Of a stretch of 64,000 bases of DNA, positions 34,929 through 42,339 are shown piece after piece. How positions within the stretch are numbered: the first letter of the stretch is position 1; every line of letters begins with the position of its first letter. The notes beneath the pieces were generated by a model. The model worked only from the letters and a program-made list of their open reading frames with translations. It did no database searches and was not told where the DNA came from. Both the position numbers and the translations under genes were made by a program. Source of the stretch: Pelagibius marinus (GTDB lineage Bacteria; Pseudomonadota; Alphaproteobacteria; Kiloniellales; Kiloniellaceae); the NCBI RefSeq assembly GCF_014925385.1, contig NZ_JACSDK010000010.1, forward strand, positions 248,001 through 312,000, given 5' to 3'.

Positions 34929-35513
34929 TCAGGCGGCGTCGAAGTTGGCCGCCGCGAAGTCCCAGTTCACCAGGTTGTCGAGGAAGGACTGCAGGAAGTC
35001 CGGCCGACGATTCTGGTAGTCCAGGTAGTAGGCGTGTTCCCAGACGTCGCAGGTCAGGATCGCGGTCTGGCCGCTTGTCATCGGGGTTTCCGCATTGGCG
35101 GTGGTGACGATCTTCAGATCGCCGCCGTCCTTGACCAGCCAGACCCAGCCGCTGCCGAACTGGCCGACGCCCTTGGTCTTGAACTCTTCCTTGAACTTGT
35201 CGAGGCTGCCGAAGGCCTTGTCGATGGCCGCGGCCAGGGCGCCCGACGGCGCGCCGCCGCCGCCCGGCTTCATGGAATTCCAGAAGAAGGTGTGGTTCCA
35301 CACCTGGGCAGCCTGGTTGAAGAGGCCGCCGGAGCTGGACGTGATGATCTCCTCGAGGGACTTCTTGGCGTTGTCGGTGCCCTCGATGAGCTCGTTCAGC
35401 TTGGTCACATAGGCCTGGTGGTGCTTGCCGTGGTGGAAGCTCAGGGTGTTGGCCGAATAGTGAGGCTCCAGTGCGTCTTGCGCATAGGGCAGTGAAGGAA
35501 GCTCGAACGCCAT
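34929..35513 (-). CDS. sodB: Superoxide dismutase, Fe type
   Basis: The protein has 194 residues, normal for Fe/Mn SOD. Metal ligands are the His of LSFHHGKHHQAYV, the His of WNHTFFWNSMKP, and Asp/His of CDVWEHAYYLDYQNRR. AAQVWNHTFFW places the active-site Gln in the N-terminal domain, the mark of iron enzymes. No signal peptide, so cytoplasmic. The leader between the upstream gene and this start contains a terminator-like hairpin and a short inverted repeat very close to the start codon (see separate entries). Confidence 0.96.
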   Translation of the reverse strand: MAFELPSLPYAQDALEPHYSANTLSFHHGKHHQAYVTKLNELIEGTDNAKKSLEEIITSSSGGLFNQAAQVWNHTFFWNSMKPGGGGAPSGALAAAIDKAFGSLDKFKEEFKTKGVGQFGSGWVWLVKDGGDLKIVTTANAETPMTSGQTAILTCDVWEHAYYLDYQNRRPDFLQSFLDNLVNWDFAAANFDAA

Positions 35514-35534
35514 GCCAATCTCTCTCTCGATGCT

Positions 35535-35548
35535 TTGTTGTCCAACAA
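35535..35548 (-). promoter_or_regulatory. Inverted repeat just upstream of sodB
   Basis: TTGTTG-TC-CAACAA is a perfect 6-bp inverted repeat 22-35 bases before the sodB start codon, directly after the terminator-like hairpin. It could be an operator or an alternative RNA stem in the sodB leader. Confidence 0.35.
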
Positions 35549-35583
35549 AAACCCGTGCGGCCTTGTCCAGGCCGGCGCGGGTT
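35549..35583 (-). terminator. Terminator- or attenuator-like hairpin before sodB
   Basis: Read on the minus strand, AACCCGCGCCGGCC pairs with GGCCGCACGGGTT (one wobble, one bulge) across TGGACAA and is followed by a run of five T within TTTTTGTTGG. It lies between the PuuD-like gene and sodB, ending only about 36 bases before the sodB start. So little space is left for a promoter that it may be an attenuator in the sodB leader rather than a plain terminator. Confidence 0.6.
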
Positions 35584-35690
35584 GTTCTCCTTGTAGGGAC
35601 AATTAGTCAGTTACGCAAAAAGTTCCAGTAGCAATCGCCGGATGTGGCGCGCCGCAGCGTGAATTTTCGATTTCGTGGGCCGGGAAACGG

Positions 35691-35712
35691 ACCGGAGCCT
35701 TGCGGCTCCGGT
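35691..35712 (-). terminator. Hairpin after the PuuD-like gene
   Basis: ACCGGAGCC (35691-35699) and GGCTCCGGT (35704-35712) form a perfect 9-bp stem with a TTGC loop, 59 bases past the stop of the minus-strand gene at 35771-36367. The following minus-strand bases (CCGTTTCCC) are only weakly T-rich. Confidence 0.5.
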
Positions 35713-35770
35713 CCCAGGACATCCATTTTCGTGGCGTTGCCGGTGCGGCTGCCCAGAAAATGTGCAGGCG

Positions 35771-36367
35771 CTAGAAAAGGTTCTGTGCCGAGACCATGGC
35801 AAACAGCATCGGCACCGACAACAGGGTGTTGGTGCGCGAGAACAGCATGGCGGTGCGCGCCGACTTGGCCTTGCTGTCCGCATCGGCCTCGACAATTCCG
35901 AGGGCCCGCTTCTGATTGGGCCAGATGACGAACCAGACGTTGAACCACATGATTGCGCCCATCCACATGCCGATGCCGATCATGCTGTGCTTCGGCACAC
36001 CGTCGATGAGACCCAGCGAGATCGCCTCGAGGATGTAGCCGTTGAAGGCGGCCAGGATGAGGCCTGTCACGATGGTTGCCATGGCCCCCCAGCGGAACCA
36101 CCATAGAACGGCAGGTGCGATGACCTTGCTGATGGCCGGCTTCTGCTCGTCGGGAATCTTCCCCATGTTGGGGATCTGCACGAAGTTGAAGTACCACAGC
36201 AGCCCGATCCACATGACGCCGCTGAGCACGTGCAGCCAGCGGAAGAAGAAGGCGCCGAATGCGTAGCCATCGTAGCCTTGAACGCTGTAATAGATTAGGA
36301 ACAGAACGATCGCGAAGACGAAGCCTGCTATTACCGTGTTTCTGAGTGAGGTGAGTATCCCAGCCAT
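35771..36367 (-). CDS. PuuD-like membrane protein (urate oxidase N-terminal domain family) without cytochrome c domain
   Basis: Integral membrane protein of 198 residues with about five hydrophobic helices. FGAFFFRWLHVLSGVMWIGL and LLWYFNFVQIPNMGK match the N-terminal membrane domain of the urate hydroxylase PuuD. VLWWFRWGAMATIVTGLILA and MWFNVWFVIWPNQKRAL also fit; the His of RWLHVLSG and conserved Trp residues are candidate haem or quinone contacts. Full-length PuuD has eight helices and a C-terminal cytochrome c; here both the later helices and the CxxCH domain are absent. Such short members are widespread and sometimes misnamed as NusG-like; urate oxidation should not be assumed. sodB lies downstream on the same strand. 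Confidence 0.75.
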   Translation of the reverse strand: MAGILTSLRNTVIAGFVFAIVLFLIYYSVQGYDGYAFGAFFFRWLHVLSGVMWIGLLWYFNFVQIPNMGKIPDEQKPAISKVIAPAVLWWFRWGAMATIVTGLILAAFNGYILEAISLGLIDGVPKHSMIGIGMWMGAIMWFNVWFVIWPNQKRALGIVEADADSKAKSARTAMLFSRTNTLLSVPMLFAMVSAQNLF

Positions 36368-36569
36368 TTACACTCTCCTATGTTATCGCCCACCGCGTAC
36401 TCTTTGATGACGCAGGGATGATTTTCTTTTTTCTTGCTGCGGCGGTGAATCTCGCAAATAGAATGGTTGGAGTCGCCTTGGTTAAGTCTAGGGTTTACTT
36501 CATGACTTGCCAAGAGGGCGCCCGAACGGCTTCGGCCCGATCAACTTCGGAACTCAAAGGCCCTCCGCG

Positions 36570-37409
36570 ATGAAAGGACTCTCCGTCTGCGGCGCCCTTG
36601 TGGAGCGCCACGACCGCGACCGCTATCTCACCAGCCTCTTCGCGCCGGAGGCTGAGCGCGAGCAGCTCTTCGCCCTCTATGCTTTCAATCACGAAGTGGC
36701 GAAGACGGCGGAGGTGGTGAGTGAGCCGATGCTGGGGCAGATCCGCCTGCAGTGGTGGCGTGAAAGCCTGGAAGGCGTCTTTTCAGGGCGCCCGCGCCAG
36801 CACGAGGTGGTGGCGCCGCTGGCCCGCTGCATCGGGGCCAAGGGCCTGCGGCGCGACCTGCTGGAGCAGGTGATAGACGCCCGCGAGTTCGACCTGGAAG
36901 CGGAACCGCCGGCCGACCTGGAGGCCCTGCGCGCCTATGTCGAGGGCACCTCGACGGCGCTGCTGCGCCTGGCCCTGCAGGTCCTGGAGGCGGAGGACGC
37001 GGCCAGCCGTGAAGCCGTCGAGCACCTGGGGCCCGCATGGGCCTATCTCGGGCTGTTGCGGGCGCTGCCGCTGCACGCCCGCCAGAAACGATCCTACCTG
37101 CCTGCGGACCTCTGCGCCGATGCCGGGGTCGACCTGCAGGAGGTCTTCGAACTACGTGCCTCGCCGGCCTTGCGGCGGGTTACCGCGGTCCTGCAGGACG
37201 CCGCCGCGCAGCACCTGAAGGCGGCGCGCCGCCGCGCGCGCGAGGTGCCGCGCCGGGCCCTGCCGGCGCTGTTGCTGGCGCGCCTGGGCGATCTCTACCT
37301 GAAGCGCCTGCGCAAGGCCGGAGGTGATCCTTTCGCCGCCGCCGTGCAGGCCCCGGCGCCGGGCCGCGTCTGGCGCCTGGCCTGGGGCAACTGGCGCGGC
37401 CGGTTTTAG
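36570..37409 (+). CDS. Squalene/phytoene synthase family protein, NDUFAF6-like
   Basis: The protein has 279 residues from the ATG at 36570; an upstream in-frame TTG at 36507 would add 21 residues with little support. The fold is that of squalene/phytoene synthases, but the first catalytic DxxxD is replaced by FNHEVAKTAE, and IRLQWWRESLEGVFSG follows. This matches NDUFAF6, the complex I assembly factor (FNVELAQVKD... MRMQFWKK), better than a prenyl-condensing enzyme. With the Mth938/NDUFAF3-like gene normally next to it, a role in respiratory-complex assembly is a better guess than carotenoid synthesis. It is separated from that partner here by the accessory cluster at 33.0-36.4 kb. Confidence 0.85.
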   Translation: MKGLSVCGALVERHDRDRYLTSLFAPEAEREQLFALYAFNHEVAKTAEVVSEPMLGQIRLQWWRESLEGVFSGRPRQHEVVAPLARCIGAKGLRRDLLEQVIDAREFDLEAEPPADLEALRAYVEGTSTALLRLALQVLEAEDAASREAVEHLGPAWAYLGLLRALPLHARQKRSYLPADLCADAGVDLQEVFELRASPALRRVTAVLQDAAAQHLKAARRRAREVPRRALPALLLARLGDLYLKRLRKAGGDPFAAAVQAPAPGRVWRLAWGNWRGRF

Positions 37410-37424
37410 CCGAGAGGCCGTCTT

Positions 37425-37760
37425 CTATTGGTTGCCGCCATCGCCTGCCGGACTGGCGGCGGGCGCCATCCCCGATGCCTTTTCCAGCTGCGCCGGACAG
37501 CCGTCCTGGACCTTCCGCCACATCGGGTTGTTCTGGTGCATGCCGCAACTTGCGACGAAGGCCTTTCCGTTGACCCGGAGGCAGGCAAGCTCGCCGAGCT
37601 CGATCCGGGTGCCGCGGTTCGTGCAGTAGCTTTCCGGATAGCTGAATCCCTCCTTGGCCACCGGCGGCTCGAAGGCGAGGGGGCGGCCGGCATCCGTGAC
37701 GAGCGCGGTGCCGAAAAGCAGGCCCGCACAGACGATATAACTCGTGGTCGAGGACGACAT
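37425..37760 (-). CDS. Small exported Cys-containing protein of unknown function
   Basis: The protein has 111 residues. The first ~29 residues look like a signal peptide (SYIVCAGLLFGTALVTDAGR). The mature part has four cysteines, in SYCTNRGT, ELACLRVNG, VASCGMHQNN and QDGCPAQLE, which could form two disulfides in the periplasm. CGMHQNNPMWRKVQDGCP looks conserved in composition and is rich in Trp, Asn and Pro. I do not recognise a named family. The C-terminal tail is low complexity. It converges on the NDUFAF6-like gene with 15 bases between the stops. Confidence 0.65.
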   Translation of the reverse strand: MSSSTTSYIVCAGLLFGTALVTDAGRPLAFEPPVAKEGFSYPESYCTNRGTRIELGELACLRVNGKAFVASCGMHQNNPMWRKVQDGCPAQLEKASGMAPAASPAGDGGNQ

Positions 37761-37882
37761 ATCCTTGCTCCCAGGTTGCTCTGTTGAAAATGGCTCTCAG
37801 CCGGCGCGTCTGCCGTGAAATGACCGAAACGCCGGGCCTGTGCTATCTTCGCCAATGACGCGACAGGGTTCGTCTAGCCACC

Positions 37883-37902
37883 GTGGAGTTTCGGTGGAGT
37901 TT
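37883..37902 (+). promoter_or_regulatory. 11-bp-period direct repeat before a PhoB-type regulator gene
   Basis: GTGGAGTTT occurs at 37883-37891 and 37894-37902, with start-to-start distance of 11 bp, one helical turn. The next gene (37926) encodes an OmpR/PhoB-type winged helix, a class that binds head-to-tail direct repeats with this spacing. Autoregulation is the natural hypothesis. Confidence 0.45.
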
Positions 37903-37925
37903 GAAGCGTCAATGCCCGGAATGGC

Positions 37926-39476
37926 TTGAAGACAGGCGGAGTCCGTGACTTGCAAGCTTGCGAACTGAAGCTCGATATCGAGGATCAGAGGCTCTGGAGC
38001 GGCGATCAGCCCGTCGCGTTGGGCAACAAGGCCTTTCAGCTGCTGCAACTCTTCGTCGAGAACCCCGGCCGCCTGCTGACCAAGGATCACATTCTCGAAA
38101 CCCTGTGGGGCGAGGTCTATGTGTCCGAGGGACTGATCAAGGAATATGTCCACGATCTGCGGCTTGCCCTTGGCGACGATCCCAAGGCGCCCCGCTTCAT
38201 AGAAACCGTACGCGGGCGCGGCTACCGCTTTCTCGGCGGCATCACCCCGGTGGGCAAAGCGGGGGACGCGGAGGCGCAGGGCCACCCGGAGAAACCCTCC
38301 ATCGCGGTTTTGCCTTTCACGAACATCTCCGGGGACCCGGCGGAGGAGTACTTCGCGGACGGCCTCAGCGAGGAGATCATTACGGCCCTGTCCTTCGTTC
38401 CCTGGCTTTTCGTCATCGCCCGCAACTCCTCCTTCATCTACAAGGGAAAGTCGATCGACGTCCGCCTGGTCGGCCGCGACCTCGGTGTCGCCTATGTCCT
38501 GGAGGGCAGCGTCCGGCGCGCCGGCAACCGCCTGCGCGTGAACGGACAGCTTGTGGAGACGGAGAACGCCAGCCACATCTGGGCCGGACGCTTTCAGGCC
38601 GACCTCGAGGACGTCTTCGACCTCCAGGACCAGATCACCGAAGGCGTGGTCAGCGCGATCGGCCCGGAGATCCAGCTCGCCGAGATCGGGCGCGCCACCC
38701 GCAAGCCCCCGAGCAGCCTGACGGCTTACGATATCTATCTGAGAGCGCGCGCCGCCTTGAACGGCCTGCAGATCGACGCCGCGATCGAACTGCTGGACGA
38801 AGCCATCGCCAACGCTCCCGACTACGCGAAAGCAAAGGCGGTCAGGGCTTGGTGCACGACCCTCATCGGCTGGCAGTTCGTGGCGCCCTCCCAGGCGCAG
38901 CGCGAACTGTCGCTGCGCCTGGCGGAGGAGGCGCTCGCAAGCCCCCAGGCAGACGCCGAGGTCAGAGCCTACGCCGGCTACACGATCGGCTTCATGAGCG
39001 ATCAGAAAGACCGCGCGATCGCGCTGGTCGAGGAGGTGACGCGGCAGTGCCCGAGTTTCGCCTGGGCCTGGGCCAGCCTGGCGCTGCTGGAGTCCTATCA
39101 CGGCGATGCCCGCAGAGCGATCGAGCTTGCCAAGACATCGCTGCGGCTCAATCCGAGCGACCCTCAGAGCTTCCGCTGCGAGATGGCCATTTCCAAGGCC
39201 TATCTCATCCTGAACTGCTTCGAGGACAGCTTGAAGTACGCCGGCCAGGGGCTGCAGAAGAGCCCGCGGAACACCTTTTTTCAGATGTGCAGGATGACCG
39301 CCCTGGTGCGCCTGGGGAGAACCGGCGAGGCCCGCGCCGTCGCGGAAAGCTTCAAGGCGCAGAACCCCGATTTCAGAATATCGAAATGGCGCGACCTGAC
39401 CGGCAACTGGGCGGCCTGGACCGACATGTCGCCGGTTCTTGAGGACGCCCTGAAGAGCGTCGGCATCCCCGCCTGA
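37926..39476 (+). CDS. Winged-helix regulator with TolB-N-like and TPR domains (CadC-like head, no membrane helix)
   Basis: The protein has about 516 residues. Residues ~15-105 are an OmpR/PhoB-type DNA-binding domain (LGNKAFQLLQLFVENPGRLL; LIKEYVHDLRLALGDD; FIETVRGRGYRFLGG). Residues ~120-240 are the TolB-N-like domain (SIAVLPFTNISGDPAEEYFA; YVLEGSVRRAGNRLRVNGQL), and TPR-like repeats fill the rest. No transmembrane helix separates the head from the body, unlike CadC, so it is probably a soluble sensor-regulator. The start is uncertain: TTG at 37926 or TTG at 37950; no in-frame ATG is nearby. Its body is paralogous to that of the cyclase at 33063-34856. It converges on trmFO. Confidence 0.87.
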   Translation: MKTGGVRDLQACELKLDIEDQRLWSGDQPVALGNKAFQLLQLFVENPGRLLTKDHILETLWGEVYVSEGLIKEYVHDLRLALGDDPKAPRFIETVRGRGYRFLGGITPVGKAGDAEAQGHPEKPSIAVLPFTNISGDPAEEYFADGLSEEIITALSFVPWLFVIARNSSFIYKGKSIDVRLVGRDLGVAYVLEGSVRRAGNRLRVNGQLVETENASHIWAGRFQADLEDVFDLQDQITEGVVSAIGPEIQLAEIGRATRKPPSSLTAYDIYLRARAALNGLQIDAAIELLDEAIANAPDYAKAKAVRAWCTTLIGWQFVAPSQAQRELSLRLAEEALASPQADAEVRAYAGYTIGFMSDQKDRAIALVEEVTRQCPSFAWAWASLALLESYHGDARRAIELAKTSLRLNPSDPQSFRCEMAISKAYLILNCFEDSLKYAGQGLQKSPRNTFFQMCRMTALVRLGRTGEARAVAESFKAQNPDFRISKWRDLTGNWAAWTDMSPVLEDALKSVGIPA

Positions 39477-39479
39477 AGC

Positions 39480-40856
39480 CTACTCCGCTGCCGCCGCGCT
39501 CTCGCTGCGCCAGGCGTCGAGGTCGGCCAGGGCGCGGGCCGAATAGGCCGGCTTGCGGTCCTTCTTCTTCACCTTGCGCTTGCCCTCGGGCGGGGTCAGC
39601 GGCGGGAAGAGTCCGAAGTTCACGTTCATGGGCTGGAAAGTGTCGGCCGCGGCGCCGCCGGTGATGTGCGCCAGCAGGGCGCCGTGCGCCGTGGTCGGCG
39701 GCGGCGGGGCGAAGGGCCGGCCGAGGCGCTCGGCCGCGGCGAAGCGGCCGGCGAGCAGGCCGATGGCGGCGGACTCGACATAGCCCTCGACCCCGGTGAT
39801 CTGCCCGGCGAAGCGCAGGCGCGGCTGGGCCTTGAGGCGCAGCTGGCCGTCCAGCAGTTCCGGCGACTTCAGGAAGGTGTTGCGGTGCAGGCCGCCCAGG
39901 CGCGCGAACTCGGCCTCTTCCAGGCCGGGGATCATGCGGAAGATGCGCACCTGCTCGCCGTACTTCAGCTTGGTCTGGAAACCGACGATATTGTAGAGCG
40001 TGCCCAGCGCGTTGTCCTGGCGCAGCTGCACCACGGCATAGGGCCGCGCGTCGCTGTGGGGGTCGTGCAGGCCGACCGGCTTCATCGGCCCGTAGCGCAG
40101 GGTCTCCGGCCCGCGCTCGGCCATGACCTCGATGGGCAGACAGCCCTCGAAGTAGGGCGTCGACTTTTCCCAGTCCTTGAATTCGGTCTTCTCGCCGTCC
40201 AGCAGGGCCTGGATGAAGGCCTCGTACTGCGCCTGGGTCAGCGGGCAGTTCACGTAGTCGGCGGTGCCGCCACCCGGGCCCGGCTTATCGTAGCGCGACT
40301 GGAACCAGGCCTTGGAGAAGTCGATGGACTCCTTGTAGACGATGGGCGCGATGGCGTCGAAGAAGGCTAGGTAGTCGGTGCCGCTGAGCTTGCCGATGGC
40401 TTCGCCCAGGGCCGGCGAGGTGAGGGGGCCGGTGGCGACGATGACCGAGTCCCAGTCCTCGGGCGGCAGGCCGTCAACCTCGCCGCGTTCGATGGTGACC
40501 AGCGGGTCGGCTTCCAGCGCCGCGGTGACACGGTCGGAGAAGGCCACCCGGTCGACCGCCAGGGCGCCGCCGGCGGGCAGCTTGGTGGCGTCGCCGGAGG
40601 TCATGATCAGGGAGCCGAGGCGGCGCATTTCCTCGTGCAGCAGGCCGACGGCATTGTTCTCGGCGTCGTCGCTGCGGAAGGAGTTGGAGCAGACCAGCTC
40701 CGCCAGTCCCTCGGTCTGGTGGGCGTCGGTCTTGCGCTCAGGGCGCATCTCGTGCAGCACCACGGGCAGGCCGGCGCGGGTGATCTGCCAGGCGGCCTCG
40801 CTGCCGGCCAGGCCGCCGCCGATGACGTGGATGGGCTTCATGTTGCTGTCGGTCAT
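39480..40856 (-). CDS. trmFO: Methylenetetrahydrofolate--tRNA-(uracil-5-)-methyltransferase TrmFO
   Basis: FAD- and folate-dependent enzyme that makes m5U54 in the tRNA T-loop; 458 residues. The FAD-binding [14 protein letters not shown] is at the N terminus. [20 protein letters not shown] carries the conserved Cys, and [20 protein letters not shown] and [20 protein letters not shown] are further TrmFO segments. The C-terminal ~35 residues are Lys/Arg-rich then Ala/Ser-rich. In the usual order it is near the NDUFAF6-like gene; here a hypothetical gene and the winged-helix/TPR gene intervene. Confidence 0.96.
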   Translation of the reverse strand: MTDSNMKPIHVIGGGLAGSEAAWQITRAGLPVVLHEMRPERKTDAHQTEGLAELVCSNSFRSDDAENNAVGLLHEEMRRLGSLIMTSGDATKLPAGGALAVDRVAFSDRVTAALEADPLVTIERGEVDGLPPEDWDSVIVATGPLTSPALGEAIGKLSGTDYLAFFDAIAPIVYKESIDFSKAWFQSRYDKPGPGGGTADYVNCPLTQAQYEAFIQALLDGEKTEFKDWEKSTPYFEGCLPIEVMAERGPETLRYGPMKPVGLHDPHSDARPYAVVQLRQDNALGTLYNIVGFQTKLKYGEQVRIFRMIPGLEEAEFARLGGLHRNTFLKSPELLDGQLRLKAQPRLRFAGQITGVEGYVESAAIGLLAGRFAAAERLGRPFAPPPPTTAHGALLAHITGGAAADTFQPMNVNFGLFPPLTPPEGKRKVKKKDRKPAYSARALADLDAWRSESAAAAE

Positions 40857-40918
40857 GGGCGGACCATAGCGCCGCCGGGCCGCCGCTGAAAGTCCCTGCG
40901 TCGCGGACCGCTAGGGCT

Positions 40919-42193
40919 TCAGTCCTGGCAGGGCAGGCCGCTGGTGTCTTCCAGGGTGAAGACCTCCTGGGGCTCGGCGATCCCCTTCAGCTTGTGGACC
41001 CCCAGGCTGCGGCTCTGGCCGGTCCAGTGCTCGGCATAGGCGGCCGAGTAAACCAGCGGCACGGCAAGGTCCTGGTTCAGGGCCTCAATGCGGCTGACCA
41101 GGTTCACCGCCGGGCCGATCACCGTGAAGTCCAGGCGGTCGGCGGCGCCGATGTTGCCGTACATGACGTCGCCGACGTGCAGCGCAATGCCGCAGCGGAA
41201 CTCCGCCTTGCCGGCCGCGCGGCGTTCCTCGCGCAGGCGTTCGGCGTTCTTCAGAGCGGCCTGGGCGGCGACCATGGAGGCCATGCAGGCGCGGCAGGGA
41301 TCGCCGGCGTGTTTCTCCTCGATCGGGAAGATCGCCAGGATGGCGTCGCCGATGAACTTCAGGATTTCACCGCCGTTGGCCTCGATGGCTTCGGCCATGG
41401 CCTCGAAGTATTCGTCCAGCAGGACGATGACCTCCTCCATCGGCAGGGTCTCGGACAGGCCGGTGAAGTCGCGCAGGTCGGAGGTCCAGAGCACGGCGTT
41501 GATGCGCTCCACATCGCCGCGCTTGATGGTGCCGGCCAGGACGCGCTGGCCGCTGCGTTGGCCGACGTAGGTCTCCATGAGCGTCTTGCTGGTACGATAG
41601 GCGTTGCGCAGTTCCAGCAGTGTCCCGAAGACGGGCATGGCCGCCTCCACCGTGGCGATATCCAGGCCACTGAAGCCCTCGGGGTGCTTGGTCGCCAGGG
41701 TCAGGGAGTTGGTTCGCCCGGTACTGAAGGGAAGGGGCCGGGCGGTGTAGTCGCTGTAGCCCTGGGCCTTCAGATCCCGGGTGATGGGAAAATCGGCGGG
41801 ACAGTCGGGGTGGCCGAGCCGCCGGCGCACCACCGGACCCCCTTCGAAGATCAGCCTTATCGGGCTGTCGAGGAAGTAGTCCGTCACCTCGATGCCGTGG
41901 GCGCGCGGAATCTCCATGGCGCCGCCGGCTTCCCCTTCCCACAGCACGGTGCGGGCGCGCAGCTGCGGGTGGAGCTGGGGTAGGTGCAGGGTCGAGCGGT
42001 CGACCGGAATGCCAACGGCGTTCAACTGCCGCAGGAAGCCGTCGAACAGCAGGGTGATCGGGGTCTGCTTGAGGCGCACGGACAGCAGCCAGTCGATCAC
42101 CGGCTGGGCCTGCTCGCGGCCCTGGAGGCAGAGCTGGGGCGTCAGGACCGTGTCATCGGTCGGGCCGGGACTCGTCGTGAGAGGCGCGCTCAT
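40919..42193 (-). CDS. Class III adenylate/guanylate cyclase with N-terminal sensor region
   Basis: The protein has 424 residues. Residues 1 to about 195 form a sensor-like region (possibly GAF-related; no membrane helix) and residues ~230-400 the cyclase domain. Metal ligands are the first Asp of WTSDLRDFTGLSE (near 236) and the Asp of EILKFIGDAILAIFP, with the substrate-choosing Lys in KFIGD pointing to ATP. FTVIGPAVNLVSRIEALNQD supplies the Asn and Arg transition-state residues. The product is therefore probably cAMP. It is divergent from the RND efflux genes with a 146-base shared control region, and it is the second cyclase within 9 kb. Confidence 0.9.
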   Translation of the reverse strand: MSAPLTTSPGPTDDTVLTPQLCLQGREQAQPVIDWLLSVRLKQTPITLLFDGFLRQLNAVGIPVDRSTLHLPQLHPQLRARTVLWEGEAGGAMEIPRAHGIEVTDYFLDSPIRLIFEGGPVVRRRLGHPDCPADFPITRDLKAQGYSDYTARPLPFSTGRTNSLTLATKHPEGFSGLDIATVEAAMPVFGTLLELRNAYRTSKTLMETYVGQRSGQRVLAGTIKRGDVERINAVLWTSDLRDFTGLSETLPMEEVIVLLDEYFEAMAEAIEANGGEILKFIGDAILAIFPIEEKHAGDPCRACMASMVAAQAALKNAERLREERRAAGKAEFRCGIALHVGDVMYGNIGAADRLDFTVIGPAVNLVSRIEALNQDLAVPLVYSAAYAEHWTGQSRSLGVHKLKGIAEPQEVFTLEDTSGLPCQD

Positions 42194-42259
42194 CCAGTAA
42201 ATCTGCGGCTCCTGGGCAGGCTATGCAAGAGACGCAATCCCCCCTTACCACCGCAGGTC

Positions 42260-42285
42260 TTGCAATTGCTGCGACGCAGTATAAG
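42260..42285 (+). promoter_or_regulatory. Control region for the RND efflux genes with overlapping palindromes
   Basis: TTGCAA (42260-42265) and TATAAG (42280-42285) are -35/-10-like but 14 bases apart, short for an active promoter. GCAATTGC (42262-42269) and CTGCG-A-CGCAG (42269-42279) are adjacent palindromes filling this interval, as in repressor-controlled efflux promoters. No TetR-family gene is adjacent. Confidence 0.35.
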
Positions 42286-42339
42286 TAAACTACCCAGTTT
42301 CCTGCCGACGCCGGGGGCGTCTGAGTGAGAGGCAGTGGT

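Noticed and set aside
35771-36367. Annotation as an antitermination protein NusG
   Set aside because: The protein is an integral membrane protein with five hydrophobic helices and no NGN or KOW domain; that name is a known misannotation for this family.
36570-37409. Carotenoid or hopanoid biosynthesis enzyme
   Set aside because: The first catalytic Asp motif is absent and no other carotenoid or hopanoid gene is nearby; an NDUFAF6-like role fits better.
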